From an uncultured Chloroflexota bacterium (GTDB lineage Bacteria > Chloroflexota > Chloroflexia > Chloroflexales > Chloroflexaceae), in assembly GCA_937120965.1 (NCBI GenBank), contig CAKZKA010000123.1, forward strand, positions 1 to 39,303: a stretch of 39,303 bases of DNA. The letters run 5' to 3'. Each line of letters opens with the position of its first letter. Within the stretch, counting starts at the first letter, position 1. Positions 32,534 through 39,303 of this stretch are shown here, in pieces. The translations under genes and the position numbers were made by a program. Under the pieces are notes generated by a model. The model was given only the letters and a program-made list of their open reading frames with translations. It had not been told where the DNA came from and searched no databases.

Positions 32534-32565
32534 GGGGCGCGAGGAACCATAGTTCCCCGCGCCCC
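32534..32565. terminator. Bidirectional hairpin between converging genes
   Basis: GGGGCGCG-A-GGAAC-CATA-GTTCC-C-CGCGCCCC: 13 paired bases with one mismatch, between convergent transcription units. Confidence 0.65.
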
Positions 32566-32600
32566 TCGCACACCACTCCGGCCTGCCGGCCCAACGGGCA

Positions 32601-33131
32601 TCACTCCTCGCTGCGCTCCTGGATCACATAGAGCAACTCAAGCAGCACATTCTTAACGCTCTCGCGGTCGGAAGCGACACAGGGCAGCACCTTGATGTGC
32701 GGCGGCTGGCGCAGCGCGAGGCGCAGCTCCTCAGGACTCCAGGCGTTGGGGCGATCTTGCTTGTTGGCGGCGATAACATAAGCCGTATCGCGGTAGGAGA
32801 TAAAGAAATCGATGATCCGGTTCGTCTCGCGGAACGTTTCCGGGCGCGTGCTATCCACCAGAATGACCAGGCCGAGCATCCCCTCGGAGAGGATTTCCCA
32901 CATAAAATCGAACCGCTTCTGCCCGGGGGTGCCGAAAAGGTGCAACACCAGATCCGGCCCGATCGCGATGCGACCGAAGTCCATCGCAACCGTGGTCTCC
33001 TTTTTGATCATCCTGGTATCATCGGTCGCGCGGCGCTCGGTCGAGACCACCTCGATCTCGCTGATTGACCGGATGAACTCGGTTTTGCCGGCGTTCACGG
33101 CCCCGCTGATTACCATCTTTACAGTCTGCAC
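32601..33131 (-). CDS. Ras/MglA-like small GTPase
   Basis: 176 residues from GTG 33131, which has GGAGGG at 5 nt and gives the family's usual QTVKMVISGAVNAGKT start; an upstream in-frame GTG at 33173 has no site. G1 is GAVNAGKT, G3 FGTPGQKRF, G4 ANKQD. This is the bacterial Rup/MglA-type group found beside Roadblock or DUF4388 proteins; such GTPases control polarity or gliding in other bacteria. The DUF4388 gene ends 50 nt upstream, so the pair is an operon. No Roadblock GAP is present in the window. Confidence 0.9.
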   Translation of the reverse strand: MQTVKMVISGAVNAGKTEFIRSISEIEVVSTERRATDDTRMIKKETTVAMDFGRIAIGPDLVLHLFGTPGQKRFDFMWEILSEGMLGLVILVDSTRPETFRETNRIIDFFISYRDTAYVIAANKQDRPNAWSPEELRLALRQPPHIKVLPCVASDRESVKNVLLELLYVIQERSEE

Positions 33132-33181
33132 TCCAGCCCTCCGCTTCGGTGCTGTGCCCTGGATGAAGCACACATCGGGTC

Positions 33182-33997
33182 TTACATGCCTTTGATACGA
33201 TTGATGATGCGATTCACCAGGCTCCGCTTGACCCGGGGCACCTCAGCGGGCCCGCCACGGGCAAGGGGCATCGGCACAGGCTTCTTCACCACCTCTACCA
33301 GACCCGCGGTCAAGAAGCCATAGACGATTCGGCAGACGTCGAACTCCTTCAGATTCGTCTTCTGCGCGATCTCGGCCAGGGTGTCCCGGCCATTAATCCG
33401 GGCAATGACCCGCCACTCCTCGGCCGAGAGTTTGATCCCTTTGATCCGCACCCCGGGTTGATCCAGAAAACGCACCACCAGGTCGGTGGAAGGAATGCGA
33501 TCTTTGATCCGTCCCAGTTCATCAATGCGGCGCGAGCCTTCCATGATCAGGTGATCCACCGAGATCGGCGAGGGAATGGTGGGCGCAGCCGGATCGGGGC
33601 GCTGGTTCTGCTCGAAGCGAAATTCCCCTTCGGGCCAGCCGAACAGCCCGTAGACCGCCTCTTCGGAGAAGCTCTGCAATGCGCCTTGGAGTTGCTCACG
33701 CGGCGCCAGGTTCTCCGCCAGGATTACTTCGGTGAGCGTTGCGCCATTGCCACGAGCCGCCAGGCTGGCGCGGGCGCGGGCCAACTGATTCTCGGTGAGC
33801 AGGCCCAGCCGGACCAGCAAGTCAGGCTGCTGGTCCTCAGGGCGACGCACAGCCATCACCAGCTTGCCGCGCTCGAAGAAGAGCAGGGCGGTTTCCTGGC
33901 CGTGCGATAGGTACAACCCCCCGGTCTTGTCACCCCGATCGACCAGGTACAGAAAATCGGAGAGGCCAAAATCGCGAATGTTGCCTACGAGGGCCAT
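33182..33997 (-). CDS. DUF4388 (PATAN-type) domain protein
   Basis: 271 residues. GGAGG precedes the ATG at 7 nt. The N-terminal DUF4388 part is clear: GNIRDFGLSDFLYLVDRGDKTGGLYL and ALLFFERGKLVMAVRR, then a helical region with the LFGWPEGEFRFEQN strand (about 125-140). A C-terminal winged-helix-like part (about 195-245, WRVIARINGRDTLAEIAQKTNLKEF) follows. Related PATAN proteins bind CheY-like proteins or GTPases and regulate surface motility. It is the upstream partner of the GTPase. A gliding or polarity role is inferred from pairing only. Confidence 0.88.
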   Translation of the reverse strand: MALVGNIRDFGLSDFLYLVDRGDKTGGLYLSHGQETALLFFERGKLVMAVRRPEDQQPDLLVRLGLLTENQLARARASLAARGNGATLTEVILAENLAPREQLQGALQSFSEEAVYGLFGWPEGEFRFEQNQRPDPAAPTIPSPISVDHLIMEGSRRIDELGRIKDRIPSTDLVVRFLDQPGVRIKGIKLSAEEWRVIARINGRDTLAEIAQKTNLKEFDVCRIVYGFLTAGLVEVVKKPVPMPLARGGPAEVPRVKRSLVNRIINRIKGM

Positions 33998-34062
33998 TGT
34001 ATTGCCTCCAGGGGCTCAGCATGCACGGCCGGCGGCAGAATATCCGTCGGAGCACGCGGGCC

Positions 34063-34983
34063 TCACGCAGTAACGGCGAAAGCTGTGTCAGGCGCCTCCG
34101 CCGGAGCCGATGCGACGCCGTCCGCCTCCAGAACGGGAACCAGTGCGGCAATGGCGGTCGCGATCATCGTATCGTCAGGCTCACGGGTTGTCAGAAGCTG
34201 CGTCGCCAGGGCCGGGGTGAGCAGGCGACGCACCCAGGGCCGGTGGTAGTGCGCGGCAGCGAAGCGCATAACTTCGAAGGCTACGGCAGCCACCACCGGA
34301 ATGAGCAAGATCCGGGCGCCAATGCGTGGCCACAACGGTAATCCACTCACTGACAGGAAGATCACGAACCCGATCAGTGCGGCCAGAACCAGAAAACTGG
34401 TGCCGCAGCGGGGGTGAATGCGTGAGAACTGCCGGACTGACTCGACCGTCAGCGGGGCGCCGGCTTCGTAGGCGTTGATCGCCTTATGCTCTGCGCCGTG
34501 GTAACCAAAAACCCGCTGGATGTCCCGCAGGCGACTGATCGCGTAGATGTAGGCCACCACGAGCAGCAAATTGATCGACCCTTCGATCGCTTCACGCACC
34601 AGCACCGGCGCGCCGCGTTCTGCGGCGTAGTTGGCGATCAACGAGGGCAGCAACACAAAGACGCCCACTGCGATCCCCAGCACCACCACCACAATGCCCA
34701 ACTGCGCAACCGGGTGAAGGTCCTGGTCCTGGTCGCCAACTGCAACTGTGGCCGAGAAATCGAGGGCCTGTTTGCCGATACGCGCCGCCTCCCACAACCC
34801 GGCCAGGCCGCGGATCACCGGGAGCCTGGTCCACGCCGGCCAGCTCTCGCCAGCCAGGGAGAGGTGCTTGACGGCGATGGCGCCATCGGGTCGGCGGACG
34901 GCGACGGTGGCCTGCCGGCGGCCACGCATCATGACCCCCTCAAGCACGGCCTGACCACCGTATGCAAAGCGCTGTTCGTTCAT
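34063..34983 (-). CDS. DUF1385 membrane protein (YqhQ-like)
   Basis: 306 residues. The family signatures are all present: YGGQAVLEGVMMRGRRQ at the start, GYHGAEHKAINAYEAG and HPRCGTSFL. There are about four membrane segments (LGIVVVVLGIAVGVFVLLP near 95-115, LLLVVAYIYAISR, FLVLAALIGFVIFLSVSG, ILLIPVVAAVAFEVM). The conserved His/Cys pair suggests metal or redox involvement, but the function is unknown. A short GGAGG lies 3 nt from the ATG. It is the next gene upstream of DUF4388 (65-nt gap), probably in the same operon. Confidence 0.9.
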   Translation of the reverse strand: MNEQRFAYGGQAVLEGVMMRGRRQATVAVRRPDGAIAVKHLSLAGESWPAWTRLPVIRGLAGLWEAARIGKQALDFSATVAVGDQDQDLHPVAQLGIVVVVLGIAVGVFVLLPSLIANYAAERGAPVLVREAIEGSINLLLVVAYIYAISRLRDIQRVFGYHGAEHKAINAYEAGAPLTVESVRQFSRIHPRCGTSFLVLAALIGFVIFLSVSGLPLWPRIGARILLIPVVAAVAFEVMRFAAAHYHRPWVRRLLTPALATQLLTTREPDDTMIATAIAALVPVLEADGVASAPAEAPDTAFAVTA

Positions 34984-35184
34984 CGTCCTCCGACATTCGC
35001 GTCAGACGCCCGTGCAATGCGTGAGGCTGCTGCTCCCTCGTTCTTGCGGCAGCAGCAGCCTGCCGGCGTGTATGATACCACGCTGTGAGACTTTCCGACA
35101 AGGAATCGTACCTTCTGGCCGGACAAGGCGCCCTCGCGGCGTTTTCAACCTGTGGCGAGTATAGCGCGGGCGTATTACCAGCCT

Positions 35185-35200
35185 GTAGCCTGACGGCTAC
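35185..35200. terminator. Hairpin containing the stop codon of the small membrane gene
   Basis: GTAGCC-TGAC-GGCTAC, 6-nt arms; the TAG stop of the minus-strand gene (35199-35197) lies in an arm. Confidence 0.4.
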
Positions 35201-35655
35201 GACTCGCCGGAAAAGCGCTCCGGAGCGTCACGCCGCGCAAAGGTGGTCGCCGCCGCTGCGACTCCTGTGACCAGGCTGGAAACGCGGATGAACGGTGAGA
35301 CGACCCGTTCCGAAACGAACCCCGTCGTCCCCACGACCGTGCCGGCGGTATCCTTCGCGTTCGCTGCCAGCACCTTTGTGCTTTCCAGCACGTCATTCAA
35401 CTTGACCGACAGCTCGTCGAGCCTGGGCATCAGGTTCAGGCGCACCAGGCGATCCAGGCGATTGAGCACGTAGAACAGCCCGAAGAGTATTCCGATCGTG
35501 AGGACAGTGCTGACGAGTGTGAAGAATCCCAGGACGATGATGAATATGTCGCGCGTCGCTTCACGAACGCCCACCGGCGCGAGATACAGGCCTACGATCG
35601 CGGCGATCAGCAACAGGAACAGCACACCCAGGCCGATTCCAATCCATCGTAACAC
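35197..35655 (-). CDS. Small membrane protein, DUF948-like
   Basis: 152 residues from GTG 35655, which has GGAGGG at 6 nt; the frame upstream lacks any other plausible start. Two N-terminal membrane segments (IGIGLGVLFLLLIAAIVGLYL and IFIIVLGFFTLVSTVLTIGILFGLFYVL) are followed by an amphipathic helical tail with LDELSVKLNDVLESTKVLAANAKDTAGTVVGTTGFVSERVV. This plan resembles DUF948 proteins of unknown function, whose tails form coiled coils. It is probably independent, since DUF1385 starts 214 nt downstream. Confidence 0.7.
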   Translation of the reverse strand: MLRWIGIGLGVLFLLLIAAIVGLYLAPVGVREATRDIFIIVLGFFTLVSTVLTIGILFGLFYVLNRLDRLVRLNLMPRLDELSVKLNDVLESTKVLAANAKDTAGTVVGTTGFVSERVVSPFIRVSSLVTGVAAAATTFARRDAPERFSGES

Positions 35656-35748
35656 GGCAGGCCCTCCGCTCTTGGGGCATCCTGGCCCCACCTCTTTATC
35701 CTCGGCATTACAGTGCGGTATTTCGCCCGGATAGCGGCGGAGATTATA

Positions 35749-36009
35749 TCATACCCGCAGACGCGAGACAATGATCATCAGGATCCAGGCCAGCAGCACC
35801 GCCTCGAGCACCGGCACTTCGGCCGGTTGGGGCAGCGCCAGCGGCAGACGCAGGCCCAGGCCATAGGCTAGCAGGCAGCCGACAAAGGCCGTCAGCCAGA
35901 AGATCGGCAGGTGGCGCCAGCGACGCCCCAGGAGCACGTACCCCAGGGTTGCGCAGGCAGTAGCGAGGAGTAACATCAGGAACATTGCCGGCGCCAGGCC
36001 ATAGATCAT
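35749..36009 (-). CDS. Small three-helix membrane protein of unknown function
   Basis: 86 residues. ATG 36009 has AAGG at 8 nt. Three hydrophobic segments: LAPAMFLMLLLATACATLGYVLL, FWLTAFVGCLLAYGLGLRL and VLEAVLLAWILMIIVSRL; GRRWRHLP lies between the first two. I do not recognise a family. The gene is 93 nt upstream of the DUF948-like gene and on the same strand. Confidence 0.65.
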   Translation of the reverse strand: MIYGLAPAMFLMLLLATACATLGYVLLGRRWRHLPIFWLTAFVGCLLAYGLGLRLPLALPQPAEVPVLEAVLLAWILMIIVSRLRV

Positions 36010-36059
36010 GGCGGTGCCTTTCTGGGGAGGGTACCAGCTCCCCTTGCTGTCAGACACCA

Positions 36060-36300
36060 GACTCCCATGCGGCTGTGCCGCACCCTGACACGATGAACAC
36101 AGGTTTTTTCCTGGGCGGGCTGTGCTCTCCCCAACCCTCCTGCTCTGGAACGCCCCCGCCCGAGGCTCTGGTCTCTGAGGACCAACCAGCGCATCCCCAC
36201 GCCATCACGCCCGTCGGCGCCTGTACGTTCCGTCAGCCCCTGAACCCGAGCGGGGGGAGGCTGGGAGGGGGTGGAACGCTCCTCCCCGCCGGGGCTATGT
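36060..36300 (-). repeat. Module B and two worn A modules, reverse orientation
   Basis: GCGGCTGTGCCGC (near 36068-36080) is the B core, followed by TTTTTTCCTGGGCGGGC and CCCAACCCTCC, the reverse of a module A. A second worn A lies at 36250-36295 (GGGGGGAGGCTGGGAGGGGG to CTCCTCCCC). There is no gene here. Confidence 0.55.
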
Positions 36301-36302
36301 GT

Positions 36303-37388
36303 TCACTCCCCGGGTCTCGACCGCACGATCCGCCCGCCGCCAATCACCCGATCGCCGTCGTAGAAGACCGCGGCCTGCCCGGGGGTGATCGCCTTGAGCG
36401 GGGCCAGCAGGCGCACCTGTAGCCGTCCATCGGGCAGCGGCGTGACCTCGGCCGGCGCGGGCTCGGCGTGGGCGCGTACCTGCACCTCGCAGGTAAACGG
36501 TTCTTGCGGGCGCCTACCCTCCACGATGCTCGGCTGGTCCACCTCGAAACGGTCGCGCAGCACGGCCTCGAGCGGGCCGACGATCAGGGCGTTGCGGCCC
36601 ACGTCGAGATCAACCACATACAGCGGTGCGCCACGGCTCAAGCCCAGGCCGCGACGCTGGCCGATGGTGTAGAGCGGCAGGCCCCGGTGGCGGCCAATCT
36701 CGCGGCCCTGGAGATCAACGATCGGGCCAGGAACCAGACTCTCCGGCGCCGTCTCGCGCAACAGGTTGCGATAATCCCCCCCCGGCACGAAGCAGATGTC
36801 CTGGCTCTCCTCGCGGTAGGCGCTCGGCAGGCCGCGCGCGGCCGCCATATCGCGCACCTGCGGTTTCGTCAGCCCGCCGATGGGAAACATCAGCCGCGCC
36901 AGATCATCCTGCCCGAGCATGTAGACCATGTACGACTGGTCCTTGTCGCGGTCGAGCGCCCGCAACAACTGGTAGGGGGCGTCCTCGCGCTCACGGGTGA
37001 TGCGGGCATAATGGCCCGTGGCCACGTAGTCGAAGCCCAGGGCACGGGCGCGCTCCAGCAGCGCGCGGAACTTGATTTCGCGGTTGCACTCCAGACAGGG
37101 GTTGGGCGTATAGCCCTGCGCGTAGGCATGCACAAAATAGTCAATCACGTGCCGCCGGAACTCCTGCTGGTAGTTGAAGACGTAGTACGGGATACCGAGG
37201 CGCGCGCAGACGCGCCGGGCGCTCTCGGCCATCTCTGCGGCACAGCAGAGACTCTCGGCCAGGCGCTCGTCGTCGTCGTCCCAGAGGTGCATGGTCACCC
37301 CGACGACCTCGTGTCCCTGTTCGTGTAACAGCGCAGCGGTGAGGGAACTGTCCACGCCGCCGCTCATTGCAACGATGATCTTTGCCAT
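36303..37388 (-). CDS. mnmA: tRNA-specific 2-thiouridylase MnmA
   Basis: 361 residues, the usual length. It makes the 2-thio group of the wobble uridine in tRNAs for Lys, Glu and Gln. The PP-loop SGGVDSS (about 9-15) binds ATP. The two catalytic cysteines are in NPCLECN (about 97-103) and SQDICFVPGG (about 200). The C-terminal beta domain ends AVFYDGDRVIGGGRI. It needs a sulfur relay, not present in the window. The start ATG 37388 gives the standard AKIIVAMSGGVDSS. The upstream symmetrical TATAAT palindrome may be its promoter. Confidence 0.95.
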   Translation of the reverse strand: MAKIIVAMSGGVDSSLTAALLHEQGHEVVGVTMHLWDDDDERLAESLCCAAEMAESARRVCARLGIPYYVFNYQQEFRRHVIDYFVHAYAQGYTPNPCLECNREIKFRALLERARALGFDYVATGHYARITREREDAPYQLLRALDRDKDQSYMVYMLGQDDLARLMFPIGGLTKPQVRDMAAARGLPSAYREESQDICFVPGGDYRNLLRETAPESLVPGPIVDLQGREIGRHRGLPLYTIGQRRGLGLSRGAPLYVVDLDVGRNALIVGPLEAVLRDRFEVDQPSIVEGRRPQEPFTCEVQVRAHAEPAPAEVTPLPDGRLQVRLLAPLKAITPGQAAVFYDGDRVIGGGRIVRSRPGE

Positions 37389-37551
37389 AATCGAAACTCA
37401 GTCCGGCCTGACGCACGGCTATGCTCAGGGCTGTTGCAACGCCACCGGGGCAAGCTCCAAACCCTCGTGGAGCGGCTACGCTGCCCAGCATCCCACCGTG
37501 GAGGCAGAGGTTGCACTGGCCCCGGGCTATGCTGTGCGCCACCACAGGCCG

Positions 37552-37582
37552 GGGTATAATGATTGTACTTTTCATTATACCC
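37552..37582. promoter_or_regulatory. Inverted repeat with TATAAT on both strands, possible divergent promoter
   Basis: GGGTATAATGA, a 9-nt centre, then TCATTATACCC: 11-nt perfect arms. Each strand offers TATAAT. It lies in the 429-bp gap between mnmA (minus) and the DUF3566-like gene (plus). The rest of 37389-37550 shows nothing I can name. Confidence 0.5.
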
Positions 37583-37597
37583 TATGCCCCCTTGCTG

Positions 37598-37790
37598 AGG
37601 TGAACATAGCCCGCGCGCGGGAGGGTTTGGGCGTAGGAGCGCGGCGTCGCCGCGCCCCTACCCCCTCCCAGGAAACACCCCGGCAGCGGGGAGGGTTTGG
37701 GAGGGCGCAGCCCTCCCAGGAAACACCCCGGCAGCGGGGAGGGTTTGGGAGGGCGCAGCCCTCCCAGGAACAAATATGTTCACGATGCTG
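37598..37790 (+). repeat. Three A modules, the first with a nested long hairpin
   Basis: Module A at 37618-37675 carries GTAGGAGCGCGGCG-TCG-CCGCGCCCCTAC instead of the normal hairpin (one mismatch in the arms). Two further A modules (hairpins GGGAGGGC-GCA-GCCCTCCC at 37699-37717 and 37747-37765) are 48 bp apart. ATGTTCACGATG follows, the start of a B module. Confidence 0.85.
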
Positions 37791-37817
37791 TGCCGGACGC
37801 ACCAGTAAGGAGCGATG

Positions 37818-38228
37818 ATGAACTATACGATTCGGCGGGTTAGCCTGCGCTCGGCCCTGCGTGTCGGCCTGGCGCTGGGGTGGGTCGTTGCGCTGGTCCC
37901 GGCGGTGCCGTCAGCCTTGCTGGCTACCGCAGCGCTCGAAGCGCTGGCCGGCCTGTTAGCGTCGGTCCAGCCGTATGAGGTGTCGTTTCTCGGGCAGCAG
38001 GTGGCCTCCATCGATCCGATCGACATAGCGGGCTTACGCCCGCTCGCCGAGTGGTCGGCCGGGCTTGCCGATCTGGGTGGAGCGCTCTTCTGGCTGTTGC
38101 TGGCGCTGATCACGCTCGGCGGCGCGCTGCTGGTGCTGGTGGGCACTGTGCTGGCGTGCCTGCTCTACAACCTGCTCGCCGCTGTGAGCGGCGGGTTGCA
38201 GGTGCAGTTGGAACAGGTGGCGTCGTAG
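37818..38228 (+). CDS. Small membrane protein, DUF3566-like
   Basis: 136 residues from ATG 37818, 5 nt after AAGGAG; the ATG at 37815 is too close. It begins YTIRRVSLRSALRVGLALGW, and two hydrophobic segments follow (about 13-40 and 93-118, FWLLLALITLGGALLVLVGTVL). The end LLYNLLAAVSGGLQVQLEQ resembles the end of DUF3566, a membrane family of unknown role. The TAG stop is inside a long hairpin shared with the convergent mevalonate kinase gene. Confidence 0.7.
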   Translation: MNYTIRRVSLRSALRVGLALGWVVALVPAVPSALLATAALEALAGLLASVQPYEVSFLGQQVASIDPIDIAGLRPLAEWSAGLADLGGALFWLLLALITLGGALLVLVGTVLACLLYNLLAAVSGGLQVQLEQVAS

Positions 38229-38265
38229 GGCCGAAGCCTTCCCTTCGCGAAGGCTTCAGCCCTAC
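38225..38265. terminator. Bidirectional hairpin carrying both convergent stop codons
   Basis: GTAGGGC-C-GAAGCCTTC-CCTTCGC-GAAGGCTTC-A-GCCCTAC: 16 paired bases with one mismatch. TAG (38226-38228) ends the plus-strand gene and the complementary TAG (38264-38262) ends the minus-strand gene. Confidence 0.75.
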
Positions 38266-39185
38266 ACGCCCAGCACCCGCGTTGCGCCGGCAGCGCGCAG
38301 CGCCTCGGCTACACTGTCGCGTGTTTCCGGCGTAACCAGGGCCAGCATCACCCCGCCCCACCCTGCCCCGGAGAGCTTGGCCCCCAGGGCGCCCGCGGCG
38401 CGCGCCGCCGCCACCAGCCGCTCCAGTTCGGGCGACGAGACGCCGATCTGCTCCAGCAGCGCCTGGTTCGCGTCGAGGAGCGTTCCCAGGAGCCGGATAT
38501 CGCCGCTGGCCAGGGCTGCGCGCGCCCGTACCACCAGTTCGCCGACCTGGTCAAAGAGCGCCTCGTAGCGCCGCGGGTCAGCCTGCCAGCGCTCGCGCAC
38601 GGCGCCCACCGGCAGCCGCGTGGCGCTGCGCACCCCGCTGTCGCCGACGAGCAGCGTCAGCGGCGCGCCGATGGTCAGCGGCTCGATCAGCGGGGCCGGC
38701 TCGCGCCGCTCGAACCAGATCGCTTGCTCGTAGGCCACGACCGTGTTGTCAATGCCGCTGGGTGTGCCATGGAAGCGCCGCTCGCTGGCGTAGACCAGGG
38801 CCGCCACCTCAGCAGGCGGCAGCGCCAGCCCCACGTGGGCAGCCAGCGCGCGCACCAGGGCCGTGCCAATTGCCGCGCCGCTGCCCATGCCGCTGGCAAT
38901 AGGGATGTCGGAGCGCAGCGTGATCGTCAGGTCGGCGTCCTCGACGCCGAGCCGCGCGAGCGCAGCGCGGGCCAGTTCGCTCAGCGGATGCGCGGGCTGC
39001 TCAGCCGCCGACCAGTTCTCTCCCAGGTCGGGGGCGATGAAACGCAGCCCGCTGCCAGCCTGGCCCGGCTTCACCCGGGCATAGGCGCGCACGTCGCTGA
39101 GCGGCGCCGCGATCGCCGGGCGCCCGTACACTACGGCGTGCTCGCCGCAGAGGATCAGCTTGGCGGGTGCAGAAGCGCTGCTCAT
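38262..39185 (-). CDS. Mevalonate kinase
   Basis: 307 residues from ATG 39185; ATG 39191, two codons earlier, is equally possible and neither has a clear ribosome site. GHMP-family kinase that phosphorylates mevalonate in the isoprenoid pathway. SAPAKLILCGEHAVVYGRPAIA is the standard N-terminus. SDIPIASGMGSGAAIGTALV is the phosphate-binding GHMP motif, GTPSGIDNTVVAYE the substrate-binding region, and KLSGAGWGGVMLALV the C-terminal GHMP motif. The mevalonate route occurs in a subset of Chloroflexota. No other pathway gene is in the window, though the upstream side is cut by the edge. Confidence 0.9.
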   Translation of the reverse strand: MSSASAPAKLILCGEHAVVYGRPAIAAPLSDVRAYARVKPGQAGSGLRFIAPDLGENWSAAEQPAHPLSELARAALARLGVEDADLTITLRSDIPIASGMGSGAAIGTALVRALAAHVGLALPPAEVAALVYASERRFHGTPSGIDNTVVAYEQAIWFERREPAPLIEPLTIGAPLTLLVGDSGVRSATRLPVGAVRERWQADPRRYEALFDQVGELVVRARAALASGDIRLLGTLLDANQALLEQIGVSSPELERLVAAARAAGALGAKLSGAGWGGVMLALVTPETRDSVAEALRAAGATRVLGV

Positions 39186-39191
39186 AGCCAT

Positions 39192-39303
39192 TCGCGCGGC
39201 GTAGCCGCACAACGCAGAGGTGCAAATGGAGTGTTCCTGGGAGGATGTACCCTTCCCGGACCCTCCCCTGCCGGGGGATTGCCCCCGTGGGCAGGGGCAA
39301 TGG
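39192..39303 (-). repeat. Modules B and A, reverse orientation, to the window end
   Basis: GCGCGGCGTAGCCGC is the B core, then AGGTGCAAATGG and a worn module A (TTCCTGGGAGG to GGACCCTCCCC) followed by CTGCCGGGGGATTGCCCCCG. The block is incomplete at the window edge. Confidence 0.6.

Noticed and set aside
35085-35200. Possible tRNA or small RNA in the gap before the DUF948-like stop
   Set aside because: Only a 6-bp hairpin is visible; no acceptor stem or T-loop GTTCNANNC pattern is found.
11343-39185. Numerous antisense and shifted open frames over genes
   Set aside because: These are expected in high-GC coding DNA. They have no ribosome sites and no domain signal, and they lie opposite well-supported genes.
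1-39303. CRISPR array in the tandem-repeat regions
   Set aside because: The 97-, 69- and 71-bp units abut one another with no unique spacers, and no cas gene is present.

Overview
The window looks like chromosome of a high-GC member of the Chloroflexota (Chloroflexia; the Roseiflexus/Chloroflexus group of filamentous bacteria fits best). I infer this from the gene families (mevalonate kinase, a BTAD/NB-ARC regulator, a DUF4388 protein next to a small GTPase, secreted clan-A glycosidase-like proteins) and from the many GC-rich palindromic repeats between genes. No 16S or other phylogenetic marker is present, so the assignment is an inference. I found no rRNA, tRNA, CRISPR array, prophage or intact insertion sequence.

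Layout. 1-5.1 kb: repeats, a marR-type repressor gene with a clear promoter and palindrome, a divergent membrane protein, a HATPase-only kinase-like protein and a class B penicillin-binding protein. 5.4-11 kb: S41 protease lipoprotein, sirtuin, flavodoxin-like protein, alpha/beta hydrolase and a Mut7-C RNase-like protein, separated by tandem and dispersed repeats. 11.3-14.7 kb: a large BTAD/NB-ARC/TPR regulator on the minus strand. 14.9-23.3 kb: a run of eight plus-strand genes (AIM24-like, YbaY-like, LuxR-type regulator with Glu in place of the phospho-Asp, unknown helical protein, membrane-anchored esterase, holin-like small membrane protein, Bax inhibitor-1 protein, DUF1269/hydrolase fusion). 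It reads like an envelope-stress or membrane-maintenance neighbourhood. 23.7-32.5 kb: EttA, secreted glycosidase-like protein, TIGR01777 epimerase, HtrA-type protease and a secreted golvesin-domain protein. 32.6-36.0 kb: minus-strand group with a Ras/MglA-like GTPase, DUF4388 protein, DUF1385 protein and two small membrane proteins. 36.3-39.2 kb: mnmA, a DUF3566-like protein and mevalonate kinase.

The most striking content lies between the genes. (i) A MITE-like family has five copies of about 100 bp with TACCA/TGGTA ends. Four have exact 3-bp TNA target duplications. Copies abut gene starts, and one target duplication supplies a stop codon. (ii) A GGGAGGGC-NNN-GCCCTCCC palindrome family is mixed with two other palindromic modules, sometimes in tandem arrays (97 bp x3, 69 bp x2.7) and sometimes with a second palindrome nested inside. 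(iii) A diverged ~150-bp element occurs once near each of two distant genes in opposite orientation. (iv) Several hairpins carry the stop codon of the adjacent gene inside the stem.

Among proteins, the points worth a second look are the Glu-for-Asp receiver, the DUF1269-DUF1269-hydrolase fusion with a Cys nucleophile, the kinase-like protein with no visible phospho-acceptor His, and the S41 protease without the usual Lys.
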